NCBI RefSeq assembly: GCF_008710145.1
Contig: NZ_VYKL01000022.1
Span: 62,001-126,000 of the forward strand
Direction of reading: 5' to 3'
Length of the DNA: 64,000 nucleotides
DNA from: Niallia endozanthoxylica
GTDB lineage: Bacteria; Bacillota; Bacilli; Bacillales; Cytobacillaceae
A program made the translations under genes and the position numbers. Of this stretch, positions 51,067-61,284 are shown one piece after another. Numbering within the stretch: position 1 is the first letter of the stretch; each line of letters opens with the position of its first letter. The notes beneath the pieces were generated by a model. That model did no database searches and was not told the DNA's origin. It saw only the letters and a program-made list of their open reading frames with translations.

Positions 51067-52596
51067 ATGAAGTACATTTTAGGCGTAGACTTGGGAACTA
51101 CTGCGATAAAAGCAGCAGTTTTCGATGAAACTGGTAAAGAGTGCGGCAGTAAAACAGTTGAATATACACTTCTGACACCACAGCCGGGTTGGGCTGAGCT
51201 AGAGGTTCAGACATACGTTGACACATTTATCACTGCTAGTCACGCTGCTATGGAACGAGCAGGTGTCACAGCTGATCAGATTGATTCTGTGGGAATGTCT
51301 GCGCAGGGCGAAACAACTATTTGCCTGGATGAAAACAATGAACCATTAAGACCGGCTATCGTATGGATGGACATCCGTGCTAAAGAAGAAGCGGAATATA
51401 TTGAAGAGGTTTTTGGACAGGAGGAAATACAGAAACATACCGGACAGCCGGGTATGGATGCTATATGGCCGGCTGGCAAGCTGCTGTGGCTGAAAAAGAA
51501 CGAGCCTGAAGTATTTAGCAAAACTGCAAAATTTGTTCAGTTAAATGGATATTTCAGCTATCTGCTGACAGGTACAATGGCCTGTGAAGATTCCATTCTG
51601 TGCACTACAATGTACTGGGATATTAACACACGAAAGTACTGGCCGGAAATGATGGATTTCTTGCAGATAACAGAGGAACAGTTGCCTTTAATCATGAAAC
51701 AGGGTGAATCCGTAGGGCAAATTACTGAAAAAGGCGCAAAGATGTTTGGCCTCAGCACCGATACTGTAGTGAATATTGGTGCGCTGGATCAGGCCTGCGG
51801 TGCCCTGGGCGTTGGAAATGTAAGGCCCGGAACATTCTCTGATAGTACAGGTTCTAATTTATCGACAGTTGCTATCGTGGATAAGCTTATACTTGATCCT
51901 TCTATGCAGATGCCATGCTTTGCAAGTGCTATTCCCGGAAAATATATGCTTCATGCATTTTCAAGCGGTGGCATGGTTCTGAAGTGGTTCAGAGATGTCT
52001 TCTGTGAATTGGAGAAAAAAATTGAGGCTGAGAGCGACGAAGCCGCATTTGATCAGATTAACAGAGAAGTCCAGAAAGTGGCTCCGGGATGTGACGGGCT
52101 GATTATGATTCCGCATCTTCAGGGCTCAGGACCACCGGATACAGATAATAATCAGAGAGGTGTTTATTTCGGTATTACTCTGGCACACAAGAAGGCTCAT
52201 TTTGCTCGTGCAATCATGGAGAGTATCGCAATGGTTCTCAGAAGAATGATTGAGGCTATGGAGCCGTTAGGAGTAGAAGTAAAGCAAATCAGCGGCCTTG
52301 GCGGCGGGTCAAAGAGTGACGTCTGGTGTCAATTGAAAGCAGATGCTACAGGTGTACCATTTAATATCATGTCTACAACAGAAAGTTCTGCCTGCCTCGG
52401 AGCGGCAATCCTGGCGGGAGTGGCATCAGGTATATGGGCATCACCAGAAGAGGCAGCTGACATGGTCGTGAAAGCAGATGCTACTTACGTTCCGAACGCC
52501 GATGTGAAAGAGGTATATGACAAATTATTTGAAAAGACTATGAAACTGCAGAACGGGCTGAAAGTTTTTTATGAAGACAGCAGTTTTCGAGAGTAA
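51067..52596 (+). CDS. FGGY-family carbohydrate kinase (xylulokinase-like)
   Basis: A 509-residue FGGY kinase: GVDLGTTAIKAAVFD at the N-terminus, IVWMDIRA, GALDQACGALG and GLGGGSKSDVWCQ in the C-terminal ATP domain. It phosphorylates a sugar or sugar alcohol/acid; the exact substrate is not readable. Local GC is well above the flanks (about 58 percent in 52081-52140) and CTG/CAG codons dominate, suggesting transfer from a Clostridia-type donor. Coupled to the upstream gene by a 3-base gap. Confidence 0.87.
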   Translation: MKYILGVDLGTTAIKAAVFDETGKECGSKTVEYTLLTPQPGWAELEVQTYVDTFITASHAAMERAGVTADQIDSVGMSAQGETTICLDENNEPLRPAIVWMDIRAKEEAEYIEEVFGQEEIQKHTGQPGMDAIWPAGKLLWLKKNEPEVFSKTAKFVQLNGYFSYLLTGTMACEDSILCTTMYWDINTRKYWPEMMDFLQITEEQLPLIMKQGESVGQITEKGAKMFGLSTDTVVNIGALDQACGALGVGNVRPGTFSDSTGSNLSTVAIVDKLILDPSMQMPCFASAIPGKYMLHAFSSGGMVLKWFRDVFCELEKKIEAESDEAAFDQINREVQKVAPGCDGLIMIPHLQGSGPPDTDNNQRGVYFGITLAHKKAHFARAIMESIAMVLRRMIEAMEPLGVEVKQISGLGGGSKSDVWCQLKADATGVPFNIMSTTESSACLGAAILAGVASGIWASPEEAADMVVKADATYVPNADVKEVYDKLFEKTMKLQNGLKVFYEDSSFRE

Positions 52597-52690
52597 TAGG
52601 AGTAGTGGAAGACAAATTCAAATAACTTGAGAGAAAGTTAATTGAAGCAAAGTTTCAAAAAATAAATGAAAATAAATAGGAGAGACTAAG

Positions 52691-53620
52691 ATGAATAAAT
52701 TTGCGCACGTATATCCTGCTATGGTGACACCATTTAATAAAGATGAAAGCTTTAACTATGAAACTGCCAAAAAACATGCAGATTGGATGATCAGCGAAGG
52801 CATCAGTGGGGTAGGAATCATGATGGCAGCTGGTGAATATCAGAGTGTGTCACTTGAAGAACATAAACAATATGTACGTGAGATGGTGCCTTATGTAAAA
52901 GAACGTGGTGCATCCGTCATTGTAGGATGCACCAGAGAGCGTCCGGAGGATGTAGTGGAGCTGATGGAAAACGCACGTGAGGCAGGCGCTGATGGTGCCA
53001 TGGTTCTGCCTTCTTTCTATTATCGCATGGATCAGAAAGAACTGTTTGAACATTATAAATATATCAATGACCATTCTGGACTGGATATCATGGTATATAA
53101 TAATCCGCACAGCAGTACGCCTATTTCAACAGAAACGATGGCAGAACTGTATAAACTGGAGCATGTCAAAATGGTCAAGGATGCATCAATGTCAATTGAC
53201 GTAATGACGGATTATATTTTTGAAGCAAATAAAACTGAAGATGTAAACGTTCTGTGTGGATGCGACTATCTGCTGTATCAGGCATATGCTACCGGTGCGA
53301 CCGGATGGGTAAGTATGACAGCTAATATTTTACCGAAGTTATCTGCGGAATTCCACAAGGCAATGATAGTGGAAAAGGATTTTGAAAAAGGCCTGGATAT
53401 TTTCAAAAAGCTCTATCCGGTGGTGAATATGACTGAGCGTTTCCCGAAACCGACTCAGGCAGTCAAATATATTCTTGAAGAAGTGTATGGTTTTGAAGAG
53501 GGGATTTGCCGACGTCCGCGCCGTGGCCTGAGCGATGAAGAGAAAAAGCACGTGCTGGAATCCAGCAATATTCTGGAATTGTCTAAGGAGTACTCACAAA
53601 GAAGTACCGGAGTCATGTAA
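52691..53620 (+). CDS. DapA/N-acetylneuraminate lyase-family aldolase
   Basis: A 309-residue class I TIM-barrel lyase. PAMVTPFNKD starts the barrel, VYNNPHSS carries the catalytic tyrosine and KMVKDASM the Schiff-base lysine. The usual GxxGE near the N-terminus reads AAGEYQS. It cleaves or forms a 2-keto-3-deoxy acid. A second family member is truncated at the window end (63822). GGAGAG before ATG. Same base composition as the kinase. Pathway unknown; sugar-acid catabolism is likely. Confidence 0.86.
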   Translation: MNKFAHVYPAMVTPFNKDESFNYETAKKHADWMISEGISGVGIMMAAGEYQSVSLEEHKQYVREMVPYVKERGASVIVGCTRERPEDVVELMENAREAGADGAMVLPSFYYRMDQKELFEHYKYINDHSGLDIMVYNNPHSSTPISTETMAELYKLEHVKMVKDASMSIDVMTDYIFEANKTEDVNVLCGCDYLLYQAYATGATGWVSMTANILPKLSAEFHKAMIVEKDFEKGLDIFKKLYPVVNMTERFPKPTQAVKYILEEVYGFEEGICRRPRRGLSDEEKKHVLESSNILELSKEYSQRSTGVM

Positions 53621-53823
53621 TAAATTTCAAAATGAAGATGGAATAGATGCAGGTTGTCTTTAAACAGGCAGATGATATTCAATCCTGAATGAAGACGACC
53701 TTAATCTTCTTGACGTGCGTATTGAGCCTGAAATGCGTCACGTTATGATAGTGGTTACAAAAAAGCGCCGTATTTTCCTCATCGTAAAATGTATTTTTAA
53801 TGGAAGAAAAAGGGGAGATGATT

Positions 53824-55344
53824 ATGAATTATGAAGAAGTAATTGTTGCATTAGATGGTTATATGTGGGCACTCCCGTTGATTCTACTGATTTTTGGCGC
53901 AGCTACTTATTTTTCAATTCGATTTAAATTTATTCAGCTTCGATCATTAAAACATCAAATCCAACTATTGTTCAAAGATAACGATTCTGATTATGGCATC
54001 AAACCTATAGAGGCTTTTTGTACGGTTGTTGCTTATCGTGTTGGAACGGCTAATATTGCCGGTGTTTGTGTGGCAATCCTCTGGGGAGGTCCTGGTGCTA
54101 TTATCTGGATGGTTATTTGTTCAATTTTAGGTGCAGCCATTTCCTATGCAGAGTGTGCTCTTGGACAGGTGTATAAAATAAAAAAGGATGGAGAGTATCG
54201 CGGAGGTTCCTATTACTATCTTGAACGCGGATTAAGAATGAAGCATCTAGCGAAGTTCTTTGCTTTATTGACCATTATTTGTGTACCGATTTTAACGGTT
54301 GGACCCCATGCAAACTCTATTGCACTGGCGTTTCACACTACGACAAGTGTACCCAATTGGATTACAGGTCTAGTTGTCGGGCTTTTGTTGTTGACGGTAG
54401 TATTTGGTGGCATTAAGAGAATTGGGAAGTTTTCTACAATTGTGGTTCCGATTATGACAGGGATTTATTTATTATTGACCTTTATGATTATCACTATGAA
54501 TATAGAATCGGTTCCCTCTGTTGTTAGCACCATGATTTCAAGTGCATTTGGGGAGAATGCATTATATGGCGCTTTGTTTGGACAGGCAATTATCTGGGGT
54601 GTAAAACGTTCTGTTAACTCTTCAGGTGCAGGTATGGGCGAGGCTGTACCATCCGCCGCTGCTGCTGAAGTGGCTCATCCAGGAGCAACCGGTTTAGTAA
54701 ACTCCATGTCAGTGTTCATCGATGTGCTGGTATGCTTCTGCACAGGTTTGATTGTGCTTATGACGGACACCTTTAATGTATTAGCGAAAGATGCTGTTAC
54801 TTACCTGCATATTGGTGAAGGCTCTGAAATTATGACTGAAATGGCGGAAAAGAATGTGGCAGGTATTCCGTGGACACAGGCGGCAGCAAACAGTTTAATT
54901 CCAGAGTTCGGCTCGATTATTATTGCGATATGTTTGTTGTTTTTCGCATTTACTACACTCCTAAGTTACTACTATCAGGGCGAGACAGCACTCGTTTATT
55001 TGCTTGATAAATCCAGTAGCAAAGTAAGAAAAAGTGCAATTCTAGTTCTTCGTCTGGCCATGCCATTTATTTTCTTCTTTTTCGCGACTAGTACATCAAG
55101 TGCTTCATGGGCTATTGGATCTATTGGTGTAGGTATTATGGTATGGACGAATGTAATAGTCCTGCTAATCAAATCACCGGAAATTATCAAAGTACAGAAA
55201 GATTATGCTGCGCAGCGCAAAGCGGGTATAGAAGAACCTGTATTTAATCCGCAAAAGTTAGGCATTCAAAACGCTGATGTATGGATGGAAATTAACGAAA
55301 ATAAGATTGCCCGAAGTTCAGGAGATATTCGGCAATCAGTCTAA
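53824..55344 (+). CDS. Sodium:alanine/glycine symporter (AGCS family)
   Basis: A 506-residue membrane protein with about eleven segments. VGTANIAGVCVAILWGGPGA is the AGCS signature; GMGEAVPSAAAAEVAHP lies in the conserved central region. AGCS carriers import alanine, glycine or related amino acids with sodium. Start at 53824 has GGGGAG 7 bases upstream. It follows the DapA-family gene by 200 bases and could bring in the substrate of the module, for example an amino-sugar or amino-acid derivative. Codon use resembles the host again. Confidence 0.87.
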   Translation: MNYEEVIVALDGYMWALPLILLIFGAATYFSIRFKFIQLRSLKHQIQLLFKDNDSDYGIKPIEAFCTVVAYRVGTANIAGVCVAILWGGPGAIIWMVICSILGAAISYAECALGQVYKIKKDGEYRGGSYYYLERGLRMKHLAKFFALLTIICVPILTVGPHANSIALAFHTTTSVPNWITGLVVGLLLLTVVFGGIKRIGKFSTIVVPIMTGIYLLLTFMIITMNIESVPSVVSTMISSAFGENALYGALFGQAIIWGVKRSVNSSGAGMGEAVPSAAAAEVAHPGATGLVNSMSVFIDVLVCFCTGLIVLMTDTFNVLAKDAVTYLHIGEGSEIMTEMAEKNVAGIPWTQAAANSLIPEFGSIIIAICLLFFAFTTLLSYYYQGETALVYLLDKSSSKVRKSAILVLRLAMPFIFFFFATSTSSASWAIGSIGVGIMVWTNVIVLLIKSPEIIKVQKDYAAQRKAGIEEPVFNPQKLGIQNADVWMEINENKIARSSGDIRQSV

Positions 55345-55397
55345 ATCAAAGGGGGGCTTTTGTTCCATAGATGAATAATCATTTCCCAATGGAGTAG

Positions 55398-56576
55398 CAG
55401 TTTGTTGGTGGAATAATAGGAGTCTATCTTACAGACCTTATTGGTCGGAAGTCGATGTTTCTTATCGATATGCTTGTCATGGCTATTGTGTCAATCCTTC
55501 AGTTTTTTATCAATAATCCCATGCAGTTGGTCATTTTACGATTTATTTTAGGGGTTGCGGTAGGTGCAGATTACCCCATTGCAGGAGCCTTGATGGCGGA
55601 ATTTTCCCCGAAAAAGAATCGTGGTGCTTTACTTGGAGGGCTTAATGCATTCTGGTATATCGGGTACGCCAGTTCCTATTTGGTAGGTTACCTTTTGCTA
55701 TCCATGGGTGATACGAGTTGGAGATGGATGCTTTTTAGCAGTGCGATCCCAGTAATCCTCATGTTTATCGGACGTTTAAATATGCCTGAATCCCCTCGTT
55801 GGCTGGCTAACAAAGGAAGGGAAAAAGAGGCCAATGCGATTGTTCAAAAAATATTCGGGGATGGCGTTGTGATGTCAGAAGAACCGGAGATCAAGGTGAA
55901 AACCTAATTTCTTGATATGTTTAGAAATGGTTATGGGAAATGGGTATTTTTCGTGGCTGCTTTCTGGTCGCTTGAACTCATACCTACTTTTGGTATAGGA
56001 ACCTATATCCCAGAAATCTTTGCACAATTTGGTTTTGCTGACGGAAAGAAGGAATACTTAGGATCAGCAATCATTAACATCGTCTATCTTGCTGGTTTGA
56101 TTCCTGCTTTTTATTTGGTTGAAAAAGCCGGAAGAAGGCCTACGCTTATTTGGCCATTCTTTATATCTTCCATCTCTTTATTTGTACTAGGAGCAACCGC
56201 TGGATTGAATATGCCATTTATTTTTATCCTAGTTCTCTTTATTATCTATGGAACGTTTAATACTGCGATGGGAGCCCATCCTTGGATTTATCCGAATGAG
56301 CTTTTCCCAACCCATATTCGTGGTACGACAATGGGCTTTATTACAGGAGTAACTCGTATAGCTTCTTCCATTAGTACGTTCCTCTTTCCGGCCGTTTTAG
56401 CAAATTATGGTTTGTCGGTTACACTGTATATTTGCGGGGCATTGTTTTTCCTTGGAATTTTAATCTCGCTCTTTATGGCTCCGGAAACAAAGAATATGAG
56501 CTTAGCGGAAACCAGCGCTTTGAACAAAGGTACTAATAAGAGGAAGGAAAGTCTCGTAATGAGGAAAAATGGTTAG
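55398..56576 (+). pseudogene. Sugar-porter-type MFS transporter, 5'-truncated and interrupted
   Basis: An in-frame TAA at 55905-55907 splits what is otherwise one continuous frame (KVKT-stop-FLDMFRN). The 5' end is also missing: TM1 and the start are absent, with the frame entering at GGIIGVYLTDLIGRKS. The MFS loop motif and RGTTMGFITGVTR near the end are clear. It is probably non-functional, though low-level readthrough could join the two parts (55455-55907 and 55917-56576). Confidence 0.82.
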
Positions 56577-56736
56577 AAAGAGTGAAGCTTTGTGGAACAG
56601 CAGAAACAATTGAGTTTCTGGGAAGGTAAAACTCGGCTAGTGGCAAAGTAATTAATCGGCGTCTTTACCATTATGGACAAGGTCTGACATTGTATAAAAA
56701 TGGCGACTCAAATGAATAGATCAACCTTATAATACG

Positions 56737-56766
56737 AAAGGGGGCCATTCAGAGGGCTCCCTTTTT
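56737..56766 (+). terminator. Terminator before rpiR copy 2
   Basis: AAAGGGGGCC and GGGCTCCCTTT pair imperfectly around a 7-nt loop, followed by TT. It separates the broken MFS gene from rpiR copy 2. Confidence 0.65.
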
Positions 56767-56792
56767 GAATTAGCCCATTTTTGAATATGAGA

Positions 56793-56798
56793 TATAAT
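56793..56798 (+). promoter_or_regulatory. Probable -10 box of rpiR copy 2
   Basis: TATAAT in the same GAATATGAGATATAATG context as in copies 1 and 3. The -35 region (ATTAGC at 18 bp) is weaker than TTGAGC of the other copies. Confidence 0.5.
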
Positions 56799-56860
56799 GC
56801 ACTCAAAGTGGATCTATTTTGACGAATAATCAACAAATTGAAGGTGAAGAGGGGATTTAA

Positions 56861-57733
56861 ATGAGTTTAGATAATCTAAGAACAACAATTAATAAAATAG
56901 TTGATATTAAAGATTCCTTACCGAAAAGACAAAGACAGTTATGCGATTACATTCTAAAAAGTTATCAGTCAATAGGATTGATAACAGTTAAAGAGCTTGC
57001 CGATAATGCTGAAGTTGGGATTTCAACTGTGTTGCGCACGATAAATGCCTTGGGATATGAGAATTTTAACGACTTTCGAAAAGATATCTATGATGAATCG
57101 ATTACTTCTTCCGACTCAGAATGGACGTTGAAAAAGTCTATTGCAGAAATTGGAAAAGAAGAAGGGGGAGCTCCAACATTAGTACAAGTTTGGAACGAAT
57201 CAGTTAATCTATTAAACAAATCATTAGACGCTGATCTAATGGAAAACTTTGAAATTGTAATTGATTTCATTGAAAAATCAAGTCGTATCAATATTTTGGG
57301 TACTCGACCGTACAAAGCAACTGCATTATATTTTGAAACGTTGCTTGGAGAATTCTATTCTAATATAAGACAACTAAGCAATGATACGGAAGTCATATAT
57401 GATAGGATTTTACAATTTGAAAAGGATGAAATTTTAGTGGTCTTTGCATTTGAACCATACACTAATCGAATTATCGAAGCAGTTAAGCTAGCCCATGAAC
57501 TAGGCAATAAAATTATATTGATAACAGACTATATTTCATGTCCAATTATTTCATATGCGTCCGCAACACTGAAAGTAGAAGTTAGTAAAGAACAATTTTC
57601 AGTAGTGCCTGTTATTGCGTTGATAGAGGCATTGGTACTTGAAATTGGTAAACGGTCATCAGAAGAGGCAATTAAAAGGTTGAAAAGACTTGAAAAAACC
57701 CTTATAGAAAAGAATGAAGTCCTTTCTTATTAA
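56861..57733 (+). CDS. RpiR/MurR-family transcriptional regulator, copy 2
   Basis: A 290-residue protein, co-linear and about 90 percent identical by eye to copy 1 (46689). HTH domain with DNAEVGISTVLRTINALG and SIS domain with ILGTRPYKATALYF are intact. Differences cluster around residues 80-110 (SDSEWTLKKSIAEIG versus SDSGWTQKKFLTEIQ) and in the SIS pocket area (FIEKSSRIN versus IIEKSSHIN), which may shift ligand. GAGGGG site before ATG. Terminator at 57861-57890. Confidence 0.9.
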   Translation: MSLDNLRTTINKIVDIKDSLPKRQRQLCDYILKSYQSIGLITVKELADNAEVGISTVLRTINALGYENFNDFRKDIYDESITSSDSEWTLKKSIAEIGKEEGGAPTLVQVWNESVNLLNKSLDADLMENFEIVIDFIEKSSRINILGTRPYKATALYFETLLGEFYSNIRQLSNDTEVIYDRILQFEKDEILVVFAFEPYTNRIIEAVKLAHELGNKIILITDYISCPIISYASATLKVEVSKEQFSVVPVIALIEALVLEIGKRSSEEAIKRLKRLEKTLIEKNEVLSY

Positions 57734-57811
57734 AACTAAAAGGTTCTGGTGCAACTGTTTCTAGTCTTTTTGCTGTTGAATTGCTATAGGCTACGCTTGG
57801 ATTTTTATCGA

Positions 57812-57823
57812 CGTGACGTCACG
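57812..57823. promoter_or_regulatory. 12-bp perfect palindrome
   Basis: CGTGACGTCACG lies 80 bases after rpiR copy 2, ahead of its terminator. It looks like an operator-type palindrome, but no neighbouring start site uses it. Confidence 0.35.
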
Positions 57824-57860
57824 AGGCTTAGAAACATGAAAATCCCAAAAAGAGTTAATC

Positions 57861-57890
57861 AAAGAGAGGAGAAACCCGCTCTTTTTTTTT
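57861..57890 (+). terminator. Terminator after rpiR copy 2
   Basis: AAAGAG / CTCTTT with a short inner GG / CC stem, directly followed by T residues (nine in a row). Confidence 0.65.
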
Positions 57891-58082
57891 GTATTTTGTT
57901 TAGTAAGGGGTTGATTAGCAATGAACGCCTATGATGCTGGTATACTGAGTTCTAAGAATATATTGTTCGGCATACTTTTTAACTGTCTACTGAGAAAATA
58001 AGAGAGAACTTGCTGCATTGGTAAAATAATCATTTCTTGCTTGAAGTTTTTTCACTAGAAGCATTAATATGACAATATGAAT
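57891..58082. other. Intergenic, no gene seen
   Basis: Neither strand has a convincing frame or structure between the rpiR copy 2 terminator and promoter element P3. Confidence 0.4.
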
Positions 58083-58150
58083 TTTTTTATTCCTTTTTTA
58101 AAAATTTGGTTTATAACAATTCAAAATTATGGTAAAATATATTAAATTCT
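58083..58150 (+). promoter_or_regulatory. Shared promoter element, copy P3
   Basis: TTTTTTTATTCC-TTTTTTA, TTTATA (58110), 17 bp, TAAAAT (58133). It drives the Spo0E gene at 58235. Confidence 0.68.
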
Positions 58151-58234
58151 TAAAATAAAAAATTAAAAACTTACATAAAACAAAACATATAAGATTCTTA
58201 ATATATTAACGATAAAGGGATTAGGAGAATTTGT

Positions 58235-58438
58235 ATGCAATTTCTAGAGATAGATGAATTAGAGCTTAGGATTGAGCAATTGAGAAATAAAATGATTGAG
58301 ACTGCTGCAGTAACTGGTTTAAGTAGTAATATAACCCTTTATTACAGTCAGAAATTAGATCAACTCATCACGATTTATCAAAATACATTAAAAAAGGAAA
58401 CTAGCGAAATATTGATGAATAGAAACAAAGCTGTTTAA
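58235..58438 (+). CDS. Spo0E-family aspartyl-phosphate phosphatase
   Basis: A 67-residue two-helix protein. LRIEQLRNKMIE is helix 1 and SQKLDQLITIYQ the signature SQxLDxLI helix 2. Such proteins dephosphorylate Spo0A-P and delay sporulation. AGGAG site 8 bases before ATG, downstream of promoter element P3. Placing a Spo0E under an RpiR-type promoter would tie sporulation timing to a sugar phosphate signal; that link is inference. Confidence 0.85.
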   Translation: MQFLEIDELELRIEQLRNKMIETAAVTGLSSNITLYYSQKLDQLITIYQNTLKKETSEILMNRNKAV

Positions 58439-58468
58439 ATCCTACATTTTTAAAAATAAATGGTTTAA

Positions 58469-58717
58469 ATGTCATCTTTTGTTTGCTTTAAACTAAATGT
58501 AGTAGCTGCAGAAACAACTATAGGCTTGGTTGATAGAGAAAATGGGCGTTAAATTAATAAAGGAGATGATATCAAGGATATAGAAATAAACTCGTTTGAG
58601 GGAATACCGGATCTATTATGTGATGGACATATCCCAGATGAGAAATACTCACTAAAATATACTGAATTATTAGACTATAATTGCGATTTATACCCATTTG
58701 CATGTCATGACAAATAA
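58469..58717 (+). pseudogene. Fragmentary coding sequence of unknown origin
   Basis: A 27-codon frame (58469-58552) ends in VDRENGR-stop. About 15 bases later another frame without ATG reads IEINSFEGIPDLLCDGHI then DEKYSLKYTELLDYNCDLY to a stop at 58717. An AAAGGAG site lies at the junction. Probably the broken remains of one gene; no family recognised. Confidence 0.4.
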
Positions 58718-58743
58718 ATGATTCTTCAAGGAGAGATAATAAA

Positions 58744-59289
58744 ATGAAAACATTAGTTCTTGTATTTCACCCAGACTTAACTGCTTCTCGTGCAAATAGA
58801 CGTTTGACGGAGGAAATGGAGAAGCAAGCCAACGTTACCGTTCACCGTGTTTATGAGGCTTACCCCGATGAGAAGATAGATGTCGCAGCCGAGCAAAGGC
58901 TATTAGAGGGGCATGATCGCATCGTTTTACAATTTCCATTCTACTGGTACAGCACACCTTCGTTGTTGAAAAAATGGGAGGATGCCATCCTTGCTTATGG
59001 TTGGGCATATGGAAGCAATGGGGATAAGCTGAAAGGAAAAGAGCTGCTGATTGCTATTACTACTGGCGGTTCTAAAGAAAGCTATTCACCAGGCGGGAGG
59101 GAAAAATACACCGTCCCAGAGTTACTGCGACCTTTTGAGGCAACAAGTAACTTGATTGGCATGCTCTATTTAACACCATATGTATTTTACGGAGTGAATC
59201 GATTGTCCGACGAGGAGCTTGAGCAAGGGGCGATGGATTACGTAGCTTATGCATTGAACCCTGAACTTAATTTTCTTGCCGTCCGCTAA
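58744..59289 (+). CDS. NAD(P)H-dependent flavodoxin-fold oxidoreductase (YwrO/MdaB-like)
   Basis: A 181-residue quinone/nitro-reductase-type flavoprotein. HPDLTASRANRRL binds the flavin phosphate; FPFYWYSTPSLLKKWED is the family signature; AYGWAYG follows. It reduces quinones or other electrophiles with two electrons. Role in this region unknown. AAGGAGAG site. Confidence 0.84.
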   Translation: MKTLVLVFHPDLTASRANRRLTEEMEKQANVTVHRVYEAYPDEKIDVAAEQRLLEGHDRIVLQFPFYWYSTPSLLKKWEDAILAYGWAYGSNGDKLKGKELLIAITTGGSKESYSPGGREKYTVPELLRPFEATSNLIGMLYLTPYVFYGVNRLSDEELEQGAMDYVAYALNPELNFLAVR

Positions 59290-59311
59290 CAACAGAATGG
59301 GGGTTATTAAC

Positions 59312-59336
59312 AAAAAAGCAGCCATCAAGGCTGCTC
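59312..59336 (-). terminator. Terminator of pyruvate kinase
   Basis: On the minus strand AGCAGCC / GGCTGCT with a 5-nt loop is followed by TTTTTT, about 70 bases after the pyk stop. Confidence 0.82.
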
Positions 59337-59404
59337 TCCTATTTAAATGCTTTACCAGAAGAACCAAATTCACGAATTTTGCCGATAAATGTAAAGATTT
59401 TATA

Positions 59405-61165
59405 TTACAATACACTTGTATGTCCGTTATAAATGATACCTCTCTGAGCATCTACGGTAATGTCTTGGCCTTCTTTTAATAAATTTGTAGCATCTTTAAC
59501 ACCAACAAGAACTGGAATACCTAAGTTCAAGCCTATAACAGCCGCAGGACAAGTAAGTCCGCCTTCTTCAGTTATGAGAGCAGCACACTTTTCTATAGCA
59601 GGAACCATTTCCTTATCCGCTCCAATGGTTACAAGAATCGATCCTTCTTGCACTTTCGCTAATGCTTCCTCCGCATTTTTTGCAATTACCACTTTACCAT
59701 AGGCAGATTTGCGTCCAGTTCCTTGTGCTTTCGCTAAAACATCACCAACTACATGAATCTTCATTAAATTCGTCGTACCCGCTTCGCCAACAGGAACACC
59801 CGCTGTGATAACAACCAAATCACCACTGGAAACGAATCCGCTATTTAAACTTACCTCGACTGCATTCTCAAGCATTGCATCTGTCGAATTAGTCACTGTT
59901 CCCATTTGCGGATAAACTCCCCACACTAACGCTAGTCGCCTTAACACATAGTCATTTGCTGTTACAGCAGAAATTGGTGCTTTTGGACGGTATTTAGCAA
60001 TCATTCGAGCAGTATAACCGCTGTCAGTCGGAGTGATAATAGCATTTGCAACTAAATTTAAAGAAGTATGCACTACAGATTGGCCAATCGCATCGGTAAT
60101 TGTGTTTTCACTATTCTTGCTATGCTTGGATAATAGCTTCTTATAATCTAATGCTGATTCTGCACGCGAAGCAATATTATGCATCGTCTGTACTGCCACA
60201 ACGGGATAGCTGCCTGCAGCTGTTTCACCAGAAAGCATAATGGCATCTGTACCGTCAAAAATAGCATTTGCTACGTCACTCGCTTCTGCACGCGTAGGAC
60301 GCGGGTTCCGCTGCATGGAATCAAGCATCTGCGTTGCCGTAATCACCGGTTTTCCTAAGGCATTGCATTTTTTAATTAAGTTTTTCTGAACCAACGGGAC
60401 TTCCTCTGCCGGAATCTCAACACCAAGATCCCCGCGGGCAACCATTAGTCCGTCAGATACCTCAAGAATTTCATCAATATTATCTACACCCTCTTGATTT
60501 TCAATCTTAGGGATGATTTGAATATTGGTTGCATGATTTTCTTCAAGCAGCTTTCTAATTTCTAACACATCAGAGGCTCTTCGAACAAAGGAGGCTGCGA
60601 TAAAGTCTACATTTTGCTCGATTCCAAAAGCAATATCATTAGTATCCTTTTCGGTAATACCCGGTAATTTAACCGACACGCCGGGAACATTTACACCTTT
60701 TTTGTTTTTTAACGTTCCGCTGTTTAATACTTTTACATGAATATGACCGTTAGATTTATCAATTTTTTCTACTTCTAGACCGATTAATCCATCATCTAAA
60801 AGAATTTTCGAACCAATCTCAACATCATCAATTAAACCTTCATATGTAATTGAAAATATTTCAGGGGTTCCTTCTACCTCGTTCATTGAAACAATACTTG
60901 AACTACCAGCAACCAATTCAATAGCCCCGTTCACCATATTATGGGTTCTAATTTCAGGTCCTTTTGTATCTAGAAGAATTCCTATATTTTTCCCAGTTTT
61001 CCGAGCAGCCTCACGGATTTTTTGGATCCTTTCTCCATGTTCTTCATAATTTCCATGTGAAAAATTTAGACGCGCTACATTCATCCCCGCTTTCATTAAC
61101 TGTATAAGTTTCTCGACACTTTCACTAGCTGGTCCTATCGTACACACAATTTTTGTTTTACGCAT
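59405..61165 (-). CDS. pyk: Pyruvate kinase with C-terminal PEP-utiliser-like domain
   Basis: A 586-residue Bacillus-type pyruvate kinase: [41 protein letters not shown] and [12 protein letters not shown]. The extra C-terminal ~110 residues form the mobile domain ([20 protein letters not shown]); the usual TSHAA reads TCPAA, so the typical histidine is absent. It converts PEP and ADP to pyruvate and ATP. It stands alone here, without pfkA, so it may be a second pyk feeding on the sugar-acid catabolism of this region. AGGAGG site; CTATAGGGACA palindrome upstream. Confidence 0.9.
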   Translation of the reverse strand: MRKTKIVCTIGPASESVEKLIQLMKAGMNVARLNFSHGNYEEHGERIQKIREAARKTGKNIGILLDTKGPEIRTHNMVNGAIELVAGSSSIVSMNEVEGTPEIFSITYEGLIDDVEIGSKILLDDGLIGLEVEKIDKSNGHIHVKVLNSGTLKNKKGVNVPGVSVKLPGITEKDTNDIAFGIEQNVDFIAASFVRRASDVLEIRKLLEENHATNIQIIPKIENQEGVDNIDEILEVSDGLMVARGDLGVEIPAEEVPLVQKNLIKKCNALGKPVITATQMLDSMQRNPRPTRAEASDVANAIFDGTDAIMLSGETAAGSYPVVAVQTMHNIASRAESALDYKKLLSKHSKNSENTITDAIGQSVVHTSLNLVANAIITPTDSGYTARMIAKYRPKAPISAVTANDYVLRRLALVWGVYPQMGTVTNSTDAMLENAVEVSLNSGFVSSGDLVVITAGVPVGEAGTTNLMKIHVVGDVLAKAQGTGRKSAYGKVVIAKNAEEALAKVQEGSILVTIGADKEMVPAIEKCAALITEEGGLTCPAAVIGLNLGIPVLVGVKDATNLLKEGQDITVDAQRGIIYNGHTSVL

Positions 61166-61284
61166 ATCGAATCCTCCTAGACATATATTACTTTTTTAAT
61201 AGATAATTCTTTTGCAAGTTTGAGTAAATTTAAATCAATAGAATGCATTTGTGAGAAAACCTCCGAAAGGGGACACAATAAGTC

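Noticed and set aside
57749-57934. 61-codon open frame after rpiR copy 2
   Set aside because: Crosses the palindrome and terminator and reads poly-T as Phe; no translation signals.
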